A stretch of DNA of 64,000 nucleotides from Zhengitettix transpicula. Lineage: Eukaryota; Arthropoda; Insecta; Orthoptera; Tetrigidae. The DNA lies in contig CM073590.1 of NCBI GenBank assembly GCA_037074705.1, positions 241,461,101 to 241,525,100 of the forward strand, in the 5' to 3' direction. Of this stretch, positions 42,203 through 52,424 are shown in pieces. Numbering within the stretch: the stretch's first letter is position 1; the number at the start of each line of letters is the position of its first letter. Position numbers and translations under genes: made by a program. Below the pieces are notes generated by a model, which was not told the DNA's origin, made no database searches, and saw nothing but the letters and a program-made list of their open reading frames with translations.

Positions 42203-42750
42203 TTTTTTTAGGGCAACAGGCAACATGAGGGTGATCCACGTTGGGCAACTCCCCTTTAATAGCATAGGAAGGGATTTGAAAGGGGGGTGCGGAAGGGTAG
42301 AGGAAGGTAGCCAAGGGTTAACTAGGGCCCCCAAACTATATTTTAAGGATCCTACCCGGCATTCGCCTAAAGAAATGCAGGGAAATCCCTGGAAAAATCA
42401 GCATCGGGTAGGTCGGGCATTGGGTACTTGTCCCACGCCCTTCCGATAGCGGGAGAGGAGTTTTCTGTGGGGACGCAGCATTCCATTCTCCGTGCCTCGA
42501 CCAGTTTAGGAGACAGCTGGCCGACTGTTCCAATGGGAATAGCGGAAAACTCTTACCGTATGCCCAAGGTCTGTGACCCCGGAACATACACCTCTCAGAA
42601 CAGGCCGAGGGGCCTCGGCTTGTGGGAACCTTACTTCAAAAACGGAGAGGAAAAGTCATCCCCAAAGGTAGCCCCTTCGTATCTCTCCTACAAGGTTCTG
42701 CCTGCGAGAGAACATCCTTCACGAGAGGATCCTCTCGCAGGCTGTTTACT
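42203..42750 (-). mobile_element. R560 retroposon, full length, antisense
   Basis: Begins TTTTTTTAGGGCAACAGGCA and ends with paired CTCTCGCAGGC hairpin modules at about 42700-42742. ATTTTCGTTT before the T-tract (about 42193) and CTTTTCGTTT after the 5' end (about 42767) may be a target-site duplication. Confidence 0.87.
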
Positions 42751-42794
42751 TGGGCCTTTTCGTTTATTGGTGACGCCATAAAGCTATCAGGTCC

Positions 42795-43326
42795 AAAATA
42801 AGCCTGCGAGGGTTTTCTCTCGCAGGCAGAACCTTGTAGGAGAGATACGATGGGGCTACCTTTGGGTATGCCTTTTCCTCTCCGTTTTTGAACTAAGGTT
42901 TCCACAAGCCGAGGCACCTCGGCCTGTTTTGAGAGGTGTATGTTCCGTGGTCACAAACCTTGGGCATACGGTACAAGTTGTTCGCTATTCCCATTGGAAT
43001 AGTCGGCCAGCTGTCTCCTAAACTGGTTGAGGCACGGAGAATGGAATGCTGCGTCCCCACAGCAAACTCCTCTCCCGCTATCGGAAGGGCGTGGGACAAG
43101 TACCCAATGCCCGACCTACCTGATGCAGGTTTTTCTAGGGTTTTCCCTGCATTTCTTTAGGCGAATGCCGGGTAGGATCCTTAAACCATAACCCGGGGGC
43201 CCTAGTTAACCCTTGGCTACCTTCCTCCACCCTTCTGCATCCTCCCTTTCAATTCCCTTCCTATGCTATTAAAGAGGAGTTGCCCAAAGTGGATCACCCT
43301 CATGTAGCCTGTTGCCCTAAAAAAAA
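42795..43326 (+). mobile_element. R560 retroposon, full length, sense, with shared target duplication
   Basis: 532 bp from AAAATAAGCCTGCGAGGG to GCCTGTTGCCCTAAAAAAAA. AGCTATCAGGTCC lies immediately upstream (42782-42794) and downstream (43327-43339). One CTCTCGCAGGC module is at the 5' end. Confidence 0.92.
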
Positions 43327-43339
43327 AGCTATCAGGTCC

Positions 43340-43956
43340 AGATGGGCGAGAGGATTCTCTCGCAGGTAACTTGGACGTTCTAGATTAATAAAAATGTTCC
43401 TACTCGGCAATTCGGCTACGCTAGAAGCCTGCGAGAGGATTTCTCGCAGGTGAACCTTCCCAGAGAGCTCTGGCAGGGGCTACCTTTGGGGATGCCCTCA
43501 CATCTCTCTGGTTTTTTTGAACTAAGGTTCCCACATGCCGAGGCACCTCGGTCTGTTTTGAGAGGTGTATGTTCCGGGGTCGCAGACCTTGGGCATACGG
43601 CAAGTGTTGTCCGCTATTCCTATTGGAATAGTCGGCCAGCTGCCTCCTAAACAGGCCAAGGCATGGCGAGGGGTAAGCTGCGTCCCCTCAGCAAACTCCT
43701 CTCCCGCTATCGGAAGGGCGTGGGACAAGTACACAATGCCCGACCTACCTGATGCAGGTTTTTCTAGGGTTTTCCCTGCATTTCTTTAGGAGAATGCCGG
43801 GTAGGATCCTTAAAACATAGCCCGGGGGCCCTAGTTACCATTGACTACCTTCCTCTACCCTTCCGCATCCCCCTTTTCTAATCCCTTCCTATGCTATTAA
43901 AGGGGAGTTGCCCAATGTGGATCACCCTCATGTAGCCTGTTGCCCTAAAAAAAAAA
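43340..43956 (+). mobile_element. R560 retroposon, full length with longer 5' end, same target word
   Basis: 617 bp from AGATGGGCGAGAGGATTCTC to GCCTGTTGCCCTAAAAAAAAA. AGCTATCAGGTCC precedes it (43327-43339) and follows it (43957-43969). About 70 bp of extra sequence (43375-43420) separates two hairpin modules in the 5' region, absent from the preceding copy. Confidence 0.9.
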
Positions 43957-43969
43957 AGCTATCAGGTCC

Positions 43970-44133
43970 GAGAAGTAAGCCTGCGAGAGGATTCTCTCGC
44001 AGGTAACCTGCGAGGGATATCCTACCCGGCAATTCGCCTACAAGTGATGCAGTGGAAACCCTAGAAAAACCTGCATCAGGTAGGTCGGGCATTTGGTACT
44101 TGTCCCACGCCCCTTCCGATGGTGCACCGCCCT
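43970..44133. mobile_element. R560 5' hairpin modules fused to an antisense body fragment
   Basis: GCCTGCGAGAGGATTCTCTC GCAGGTAACCTGCGAGGG (sense 5' end, about 43978-44016) joins ATCCTACCCGGCAATTCGCC (antisense body, about 44019-44130) with most of the element deleted. This is a recombinant piece at the end of the R560 chain. Confidence 0.75.
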
Positions 44134-44537
44134 TAAGTAACTAAGACTTCCACAACAAGGGGAAAGCCCATACCCGTTGCGTCGTTGCCAACATTTTTGT
44201 TGGACAAGCCGAACCTCAGCAAGCAGATCAATTTGGTGAGTCCCCTCTTGATTTTTTTTAAAAAAAATGAATATTCCTTCGGAATAGTGGAATTTAACTT
44301 TGTATTTAGTTTATCAATCACGGATCGTGTGTCGCAATTAACGGATACAAATGCCTCAGCCAAAGTCAGCTTAAAGTCTGTCCAGTGTTGACGTTTCCCC
44401 GACGGACGGCCGTAACAACAACTGATGAACCGCCGTTGTACTTTACCTCTTTTGTTTTTAATTCCTTTTTCCATCTGTTCTTGTCTGAGCTGCGTATGTA
44501 GCCAGTGAAGCGCCACTTCCTGCATTTCTCTATCCAA
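44133..44537 (-). CDS. 134-residue open frame, unidentified (doubtful)
   Basis: Starts MDREMQEVALHWLHTQLRQE and is Lys/Arg-rich in the first half, with no motif I recognise. The DNA around it belongs to no repeat recognised here, so it could be an exon or a retroelement scrap. No splice sites or regulatory signals support translation. Confidence 0.2.
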   Translation of the reverse strand: MDREMQEVALHWLHTQLRQEQMEKGIKNKRGKVQRRFISCCYGRPSGKRQHWTDFKLTLAEAFVSVNCDTRSVIDKLNTKLNSTIPKEYSFFLKKIKRGLTKLICLLRFGLSNKNVGNDATGMGFPLVVEVLVT

Positions 44538-45164
44538 CCGGAAAGGTCTGCCTTTGTTCGTCTCAAGCTACGTCTTTACAATCCACAGTTAACCTCAGAC
44601 ACTTACCAAAAAGAAACAGAACCGCCTCTGAGTCTCTGAAAGTGTCTGGCAAGAATTTGCGGGGACGAGGTTTAAATAATAATAATAATAAAAACAACAA
44701 GAAATGAGGAACCTAGTAAAGTGCATAAACTCTACAAGGCTTCTTTGTACGAATGAGAAATATTCTCCCCCAAATTTTTAATATGTTTTGTTTTATTTAA
44801 TGATGTGATCAGTATCTTCTTCTACTTATTATTATTATTATTATTACTACTGTTAATGTTCCGGCTACTTGCAGGCTCATTGGACTTGGAGTGTAAATTT
44901 CCTTTCGTCACCTTGGCCTGTCTTTATAGCTTCCTACTTGTTTCCCTCTTGAAGCAGCTGCACGATGACCTGGAACTCCATCCGTCTATGATGAAGTGCG
45001 GTAAACAATTTCTACTTTGGATCATCCGGTTTGGCTTTTATTTTAATATCTATATGTCATGATTGATCTCTTTCGCCTCATTCAGGTCTGTTATCCTTAG
45101 AACCTCTTAATTGTGTACCGTATCTGTCCACTTTATTCTCTTTTAAATTATTCTCCACCATGTC
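44538..45164. other. Intergenic DNA, no gene seen
   Basis: Contains (AAT)n/(ATT)n runs near 44681-44695 and 44828-44850. The Leu-rich frame at 44805-45062 is a translation of TTA/TTATTA repeats. Confidence 0.55.
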
Positions 45165-45912
45165 AGCTAGATTCACAACGTAAACAAATAGTCGCCATAT
45201 TGGAGTCACTGATATGGGCTCGAAAATTAACTTACATTTTCCGCAAAGATCGTAAAGTACTTCGTATTGTTTTCTACTATGGAGTATTACTGAAAATAAA
45301 TTATACTTTTTATTCAATGAAAATATTTCTGCTTTATTTGATTACGAAAAAAGGAACTATTTACTTTCTTGTGCAGCATCGTCGCGTAGTAACGTCTGTC
45401 TCTCTCTCTCTGTTTCTCGTGTAAGCTGTGACGTCATTACTTCTTGACGCGCAGTAAAGCTGCGACCCCACAGTAAACCTCTCTCCAGCCATCGGAAGGG
45501 CGTGGGACAAGTACCAAGTGCCCGAACTACCTGATGCTGGTTTTTCTAGGGTTTTCCCTGTATTACTTTTAGGTGAATTGCCGGGTAGGATCCTTAAAAC
45601 ATAGCCCGGGGGTCCTAGTTAACCCTTGGCTACCTTCCTCTACCTTTACACATCCCCCCTTTCACTCCCTTTCCAATGCTATAAGAAGGGAGTTGCCACT
45701 ATGTGGATTACCCTGTACATAGCCTGGCTACACCTACAAAATTCTTTTGATCTTTATTCTAGGGGTTTTTCAAACCCCCCCACAGTACCATTTCTCGTGT
45801 TTTAAAGAATATGTGTACCAAGTTTTGTTGCAATCAGTCGACGCGTTAAAATTTGTATAGAGATTAACGTAAATACATACAGACATACATACACCCTTTT
45901 TTATTATATAGA
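45165..45912 (-). mobile_element. HelA Helitron split by an R560 insertion
   Basis: About 45165-45458 holds GTAAACAAATAGTCGCCATA, CGCGTAGTAACGTCTGTCTC and TGACGTCATTACTTCTTGAC. About 45734-45912 continues with CTAGGGGTTTTTCAAAC, TTTCTCGTGTTTTAAAGAAT and TTTTTTATTATATAGA. The gap holds an R560 copy (45459-45733). The minus-strand frame at 45078-45317 is a passenger reading. Confidence 0.8.
45459..45733 (+). mobile_element. R560 retroposon, second 3' type, inserted in HelA
   Basis: 5'-truncated sense copy from GCTGCGACCCCACAGTAAAC to GTACATAGCCTGGCTACAC. It is the cleanest example of the non-poly(A) terminus in the window. Confidence 0.85.
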
Positions 45913-45980
45913 CTGTCTGTGTGCCCGACGTTGCCACGTGTACTTATTTATATAAACCTGAAAAACTGTTTGCCCTCGTA
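45913..45980 (-). mobile_element. HelA-variant 3' end fragment
   Basis: CTGTCTGTGTGCCCGACGTT, GCCACGTGTACTTATTTATA, TAAACCTGAAAAA. The terminal word CTGTCTGTGTGCC is shared, in reverse, with the 3' end at 52335 (GGCACACAGACAG), showing a HelA subfamily with a different terminus. It abuts the TCTATATAATA start of the copy at 45912. Confidence 0.65.
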
Positions 45981-46959
45981 TCTTTAAGACAAGTTGAACA
46001 TCCTGTTTCAGTTTTCTCCGTCCACATGTGAAAGATGTTTTTCTTCCGTGTCACGGTAATTGTGTGTGTGTGTGTGTGTGTGTGTGTACGTATTCATGTA
46101 GTACGCAGAAGTTACGCTGACAGATCTCAATGAAATCCTCCACTCGCGTCTTTGCGTTGCCGCTCGGCTTGTCTTATCGGCTTTTAAAATCTGATTAAAT
46201 TTCAAGCAGGGTAAACAGTCCAATTATTTTCTACTATTCCCGCGGTCGATACAAGCAACGCAGTGTAACATAACTTAAGTGTTTCTCACGCCCTTTTGCC
46301 GAACGCCTCTCCATCGGCGAGATAAGAAAAGTTATCGGCAGATCCTGCAGCGGCAACGAAAGCAAGTAGCGAACGGGAATAAACAGGCCGTGACATAATA
46401 AATTCAATTACTATTCAAAACAGTTAGGGGGTGGAGAGGGGTGGGGCTGTTCCCCTCTCGCCTGTGAATTTCTAATGAGAGACTCGGCTTTTGTATTCGT
46501 CTCGCCTTGCACAAGCCACGGAAGGAATGGGCTTCCAGTCAGTCGCGCGGCCAATAATAGTCCATCGTGAGGTTTCACTGCGTTGTCTGCGCGACATTTT
46601 ATCCGAGGTGCAGTAAACTAGTTCTCTTCCGCGTAAAAAACAACCTGTAGTTGACGCCACAAATACCAATCAACGGAGTGAGACAGACTCTTTACCTTCC
46701 TCGGTCGGCTGCGACTTCGTCAACAGAGTTGCAAATCAGATCGACTGCTGGTGGAGGCGGGGGGTGGGGGTTCCCAGTACTGTCTTCCGTTTAGGAGTGT
46801 CACAAGCCCCCCTCCCCACTAACTACAAACCCTCGTTCTCAACTCGCCAGTTGATTATTTCATTCGGTTGCATTGGTCCTCAAATGACGAACACTTAGCG
46901 TCAGTATGAGAATATTATGAGAAAAATATCTTCTTCGCCTAGCCTCGCCCAATCAATCC
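45981..46959. other. Intergenic DNA, no gene seen
   Basis: A (TG)n run lies at about 46061-46087. Frames here are unrelated to known families. Confidence 0.55.
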
Positions 46960-48225
46960 TCTATATAATAAAAAATGGGGATGTATGTTTTTATTTACGT
47001 TAATCTCTATACAAAATTTAAACGCGTTTACAGATTGCAACAAAACTTGGTACACATCTTCAAAACACGAGAAACGGTACTGTGGGGTTTGAGAAACCCC
47101 TTAGAATAAAGGTAGAAAGAATTATAATTGTGATTATTATGTGTTAATTATTTTAGGGCAACAGGCTACATGAGGGTAATCCACATAGTGGCAACTACCC
47201 TTTAATAGCATAGGAAGGGATTTGAAAGGCGGGATGCGGAAGGGTAGAGGAAGGTAGCCAAGGGTTAACTAGGGGGCCCCCGGACTATATTTTAGGGATC
47301 CTACCTGGCATTCGCCTAAAGAAATACAGGGAAAAACCCGAGAAAACCTGCATCAGGTAGGTAGGGCGTTAGGTACTTGTTCCACGCCCTTACGATACCA
47401 GGAGAAGAGTTTGCTGTGTGGACGCAGCATTCCCTTCTCCGTGCCTCGACCAGTTTAGGAGGCAACAAGCCGACTGTTCCAATGGGACCAGAGAACAGCT
47501 CTTACCGTATTCCCAACGTCTGTGACCCCCGAACATACACCTCTCAGAACAGGCTCTTAAGGGTGGGCGTGGTAGCATTACATAAAAAGAAAGCAGAAAC
47601 TATAGATATTGGAGTCGAATCCGGGGTTATAGTTGAGTATAATTACGACATTCAACTTGCCGTTTAAGTCCCCAAAGCGGGAGTGGTCGGGGATGGAAAT
47701 TTTCAAACATTTTAAACGGTCGATATTTGCGTTAAATAATAATTTCCTGGGGTTAATGACTTCGATAGTATTTATACCGATGTATAATTTCAACCCCTGT
47801 TAGGGGAGCAAGCTTAGGGGTGAGGTGGAGGTAACGTTAAATAAAAATAACGCAAAAACAACCGAGATTCGAATCAATTCAGAGACTATGAATGTCGCTG
47901 AGTCTAATTGTGACAACCCTGGGTAACGTGACGAGTTTGTGAGGTGGCGGGCGCGGGGTAGAAATTTTCAGACAATGTAATCGGCCGATTTTGGCGTGGA
48001 ATAAATAATTTTTGATTGTCTGACATTTGTGAGGGTGGTCATTTTCTAACATGTAAAAACGGTCGATATATTTGGTCAATGACTTCAACCCCCTTCGGCA
48101 TGGGAGGTGAGCACATTTAGGGATAGGGTTCGAGGAGCGTTAAATAAAAATAGCGCAAAAGCAACCGAAATTGGAGTCATATCGGGGGTTATAGATATCT
48201 CGGGCAACGCTGGGCACGCAGCTAG
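46960..48225 (+). mobile_element. Composite Helitron: HelA start, R560 insert, HelB end
   Basis: About 46960-47150 is the HelA left end (TCTATATAATAAAAAATGGG, AACACGAGAAACGGTACTGT, GAGAAACCCCTTAGAATAAA). After an antisense R560 copy (47151-47555) the sequence is HelB: GGAGTCGAATCCGGGGTTAT, GACATTCAACTTGCCGTTTA, TTTCAACCCCTGTTAGGG, ending GGGCAACGCTGGGCACGCAG CTAG (48222-48225) before T. Either one element with mixed ends was broken by R560 or two elements recombined. Confidence 0.7.
47151..47555 (-). mobile_element. R560 retroposon, antisense, 5' truncated, inside Helitron DNA
   Basis: TTTTAGGGCAACAGGCTACA through CATACACCTCTCAGAACAGG. The 5' 150 bp is missing. HelA sequence lies on its left and HelB sequence on its right. 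Confidence 0.85.
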
Positions 48226-48267
48226 TCTTGGTAATAAATATAAAGTCAATCACTGTGGATGAAAGCA

Positions 48268-48313
<46 letters not shown>

Positions 48314-49194
48314 TTTTACGTAGAACCTAAGGGACCAGTTCTATGAAACTCTAATAGGATTTTTTAAAAAAACGGTCTGTTACGGAATGGCTCGAACAAT
48401 TATGTCACAAAGAACCGCTCAAGGACTTTCTCTTCCGGTGTCTTAACCTCTCAGGAATGTTTATTTATTCCATTTCAACCGAGCGCAAGTGCCTTGAGTA
48501 AGTAAGCAGCTCTCATTAATTAGTACGTCCGCGCCCCTGTGGTAGTAATTAATATCATTAAGGCCACTTATCTACGAGCATTTGTAACGAGAAAGATGTT
48601 ATACAGATTATGAATTACACCTGCATAATAATTATAATAACTTGCAGCGAGCGAGGAGGAAGGAGGTGGGGGGGGGGCAAAAAGAAAAATAGAACAATCA
48701 ATACAACCGCTGTGATTAATTCTTCGATAAGGCGGATATTGTAACCGGGTGAGGGGGGGGGGAATAAATACAGCTACATATTTAGTGATTGGAATGTCGA
48801 CACACAAGACTCTTGACGATGCTAACGTAGGGATTACGTAACTGTGTAATTGGGGTATTAATAACAACACCCCCCCCCCCCTCATATCAGAAACGTGATG
48901 TAAAAACAACTGTTACGCGTTTTATTCATGAGGTTGGAAAAGTGAAGGCTTTGGTTCGACACAACCTTGTTACAGATTACTGATTGCGGTCTTGGATTTA
49001 ACTAGCTTTAGAGTACAATTGGTCTCTTCGTTGACATCGTTACACATCAAGGGGGGTAAACAAAACAAAAAAAAATTCTTAGCCTGAGGATCGTTAAGCG
49101 GGGATCAAATTAACTCCCCGTACTTTAATAATTTCAGTGGAAGACATAGAATGAAAATATATTTCCCACTGGAATCGTTTGCAGACGAACCTGA
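48226..49194. other. Intergenic DNA with (TA)n and poly(G/C) tracts
   Basis: (TA)n at about 48269-48309, poly(G) tracts near 48668 and 48754-48762, and poly(C) near 48871-48881. No gene recognised. Confidence 0.6.
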
Positions 49195-50485
49195 ATTTTT
49201 TTTGTCAGGTTCCTGAATGTGTCCACGGAAGATTTTAAAATACCTTAATTACATTTATCGACCACTTAAAAATTTTCCGGGGGGGGGGGGAGGGGAAATT
49301 CTTCATTGCGTACTGGTAATGGTTCACTGCATCCAACACCCCTAATTGTTTTTTTTTATCTTCATACCAAAGTTTTCACTCTTCCGATTTTTAAATCACC
49401 TGACGAAAGCAACAAGGATTGCAGAATAATGGTGTGGTATTTATTTAGTACTTACGCTTCTTTTTTCTAATTATTCTTCCCTTTTACGCTTTCTGGACAA
49501 CGTTTTTCTAAACTCTATCCTCTCTTTATTTATTATTATTTTTTGCTTTCCGTCCGTTAAGGCCTCCGATAACCTCAATTTTTTTTGTCAGGTTCCTCAA
49601 TGTGTCCACGGAAGATATTAAAATACTCGAGTCTACACCTCAAGAATCATTTTTCAACCATTTAAAAATTTTCCAGGGGGAAGGGGGATATTCTTCATTT
49701 CGTACTGGTAATGGTTCACTGCATCCAACATCCCTAATTGTTTTTTTTATCATTTATACTAAAGTTTTCACTCTTCTGATTTTGAAATCACCTGACGAAA
49801 GCAACAAGGATTGCAGAAAAAGGACTGTGGTATTTATTTAGTACTTACGCTTCTTTGTTCTAATTATTCTTCCCTTTCACGCTTTCTTCTGCTCCTCTTT
49901 TCGACCTTCTCTGTGTCTCACATCAGTGTCCTGACTTTTGTAACTCCAAATACTGGACAACGTTTTTCTAAACTCTATCCTCACTTTATTTATTATTATT
50001 TTTTGCTTTCTGTCCGTGTTTTTTTAATCCTTTTTAGCTATCAAGTGTCACTTTAATATCATTTTATTATTTACAAAATTTAGATTAATATAACGTGCGA
50101 CGTTGCCACATTAGTGACACAGCTGTGTTGAAGACACGAAGACACGAAGACACGACAGAGGGGTTACACATAATAAGAAATCATAAATTTTATTTAAATG
50201 TCGTTAAGGCCTCCGGTAACCTTAAATTTTTGTCAGGTTCCTCAATGTGTCCACGGAAGATATTAAAATACTCGAGTCTACACCTCAAGAAACATTTATC
50301 GACCATTTAAAAATTTTCCGGGGGAAGGGGGATATTTTTCATTGCGTACTGGTAATGGTCCACTGCAACCAACATCCCTAATGGTTTTTTCTTCATCATT
50401 ATACCGAAGTTTTCACTCATCCGATTTTTAAATCACCTGACGAAAGCAACAAGGATTGCAGAATAATTCTGTGGTATTTATTTAC
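49195..50485 (+). repeat. Three-unit tandem array with hammerhead-like motif (PLE-related)
   Basis: Each unit contains TTTTTTGTCAGGTTCCT, ATGTGTCCACGGAAGAT, a CTTAAAAATTTTCCGGGGG-like poly(G) stretch, CGTACTGGTAATGG, CACTGCA, TTTTAAATCACCTGACGAAA and GCAACAAGGATTGCAGAATA, then GGTATTTATT. CTGACGA starts at 49400, 49792 and 50437. It is followed by a GCAA/TTGC stem that replaces the GATAC/GTATC stem of the other families, but the GAAAC box is decayed to GAATA. Unit lengths are about 390 and 645 bp because of insertions. No transposase or reverse transcriptase is encoded. Confidence 0.7.
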
Positions 50486-50754
50486 AGTATTAAGAAATGA
50501 CAGACATTTATACTGTTATTTTTTTTAAAAAAATATTTTCTAATTGTAATTCATGCTAAATTTATCCACTCTTTCATTATTGGCTGGTATTTAAATTCCA
50601 ATTTGCAATTTTTTTCTCTTCTTGTATTTCATGTATGGTTTCCTCAATATCTAAGATAATGGTGTAACTTCTTTTCTTTTTAATTTATCTACTTTCTTAA
50701 GTTGGCAATCCTTATAAACCCGTGGTATCTTACAATACCCAACTATACAAAATA
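50486..50754. other. AT-rich spacer
   Basis: Pyrimidine-rich, with no recognisable element. Confidence 0.5.
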
Positions 50755-51655
50755 TCAGAGGGTGAAATGAATTGATATTTAAAAACGGCTGATATTGGCG
50801 TCGAATAATTAGTTTTTGGGGTCGATGAGATTGATAATTTATCTCCAGGTGTTTTTAGTGAATTTCAAGCCCTTACAGCATCGAAAGTTAGCACCACTAA
50901 GAGAGGGGGTGGTTGCATAAAAATAACGCGATACAACTGTGATTGGTGTCAAATCCAAGGTTTAAGAAGTCACTGAGTTTAATTCTGTTTTATTTTTATT
51001 TTTTTTAGGGCAACAGGCTACATGAGGGTGATCCACGTTGGGCAACTCCCCTTTAATAGCATAGGAAGGGATTTCAAAGGGGGGATGCGGAAGGGTAGAG
51101 GAAGGTAGCCAAGGGTTAACTAGGGGCCCCCGGGCTATAGTTTAAGGATCCTACCCGGCATTCGCCTAAAGAAATGCAGGGAAATCCCTAGAAAAACCTG
51201 CATCAGGTAGGTCGGGCATTGGGTACTTGTCCCACACCCTTCCGATAGCGGGAGAGGAGTTTGCTGTGGGGACGCAGCATTCCCTTCTCCGTGCCTCGAC
51301 CAGTTTAGGAGGCAGCTGGCCGACTATTCCAATGGGAATAGCGAACAACTCTTACCGTATGCCCAAGGTCTGCGACCCCGGAACATACACCTCTCAAAAC
51401 AGGCCGAGGTGCCTCGCGATTTTTTAGACACTATTATTTTATGTAGTAGGAGAATTCCCGAGTTGTTAAAGTAACGACAGTCGTCACCATGGGTTTATTT
51501 GAAGTTAGATACCGAGGGGTTAGGTCGGGGAGGGGAACGTAAATGTTCCAAACCACTGACGCTGGTTAAATTAAATATTTACCAAGAGGTTAGTGTCGTA
51601 TCAATTCCTTCTCTGGACTATTTTAAATAAAAACCCGGGCAACGCCGTGTCACTC
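50755..51655 (+). mobile_element. HelB Helitron remnant split by an R560 insertion
   Basis: About 50770-50990 has HelB words (GGCTGATATTGGCGTCGAAT, TTTCAAGCCCTTACAGCAT, AAAATAACGCGATACAACTG, GATTGGTGTCAAATCC). R560 occupies 50998-51417. The right part ends CCCGGGCAACGCCGTGTCAC near 51650, a damaged 3' end. Confidence 0.65.
50998..51417 (-). mobile_element. R560 retroposon, antisense, 5' truncated
   Basis: TTTTTTTTAGGGCAACAGGC to AACAGGCCGAGGTGCCTCG. It stops inside the GCCGAGGCACCTCGGC hairpin, the same place at which the copy at 27012-27129 breaks. Confidence 0.88.
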
Positions 51656-52127
51656 ATTCCTTTAATAAATCTATTTCCGCCACTCTTACATAATAATGTT
51701 GTTTCATACTAATTGGTGTCGTGACGCTGAAACCCTTCCAAAGAAAACCGTCGAAAATTAATGGCAGGATATGAAAACGGGGCCTCCTCATATTTACCTT
51801 CTGGATCAGTAACACTGCTCTTTCTCTCTCTGTCTCTCATAGAATGTCGAGGTTAGCGGTCAAAGAGAAATGAATGGAGTGGAAATATCTGGGATTAAGC
51901 AAGACTTGCTTTCGTAGTTTCCGCGATGAGCCAAGCACAACAGGAGGAAGGATGCCAAGACTCTGTGACGTGGCCGAAACGTCGCGCTTGTGTGCCTCAA
52001 TAATAATAATCATCAAGGTTCTTAAAAGGGCATGAGGGTTAAAGTGAGGCTCGGTCCTTTTAACTATTATTTGGTGGTGGTGGTGGGGGGGGGTTATTCG
52101 ATTAAGCGTCTATCAAGAGTCTATCAA
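51656..52127. other. Intergenic DNA
   Basis: Contains CTCTGTGACGTGGCCGAAAC at about 51961, superficially like PLE tail motifs but without a helix II. A poly(G) tract lies near 52083. No gene seen. Confidence 0.5.
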
Positions 52128-52335
52128 TTCGGAGGTATGTTTGTAGGGGCTGATGAAATAAAATTCACTGTATTTTACAGCTGTTGAATTAATGCACTAT
52201 CAGATGGAAAGTGTGTACGGAACTAGGGACAGTTAGATCTAGGTTAAATCACTTCTTGACTAAAGATTAATATAGAATTAAATATTTTTTCTGGGTTTAT
52301 ATAAATAAGTACACGTGGCAACGCCGCGGCACACA
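52128..52335 (+). mobile_element. HelA-variant Helitron, right end
   Basis: TTCGGAGGTATGTTTGTAGG, TTTTACAGCTGTTGAATTAA, CACTTCTTGACTAAAGATTA, AAATAAGTACACGTGGCAAC and GCCGCGGCACACAGACAG. It faces the inverted copy that starts about 90 bp downstream. Confidence 0.75.
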
Positions 52336-52424
52336 GACAGCCATTAATAAAATGTGGAACAGAACTAAGAAATGACAGAAATTTATAATGTGTTTTTTAA
52401 AATTTATTTTCTAACCTAGATCTA

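Noticed and set aside
44805..45062. A possible membrane protein with a poly-Leu segment.
   Set aside because: The Leu run comes from a (TTA)n microsatellite, and the rest has no family signature.
45459..45733. Long terminal repeats of an LTR retrotransposon made of R560 copies.
   Set aside because: Copies have poly(A) or a fixed non-LTR end, occur in both orientations, and carry 13-15 bp rather than 4-6 bp duplications.
51955..51990. A further hammerhead-like motif (GTGACGTGGCCGAAACGTCG).
   Set aside because: No CTGANGA box and no helix II. Only the CGAAACGTCG word is shared.
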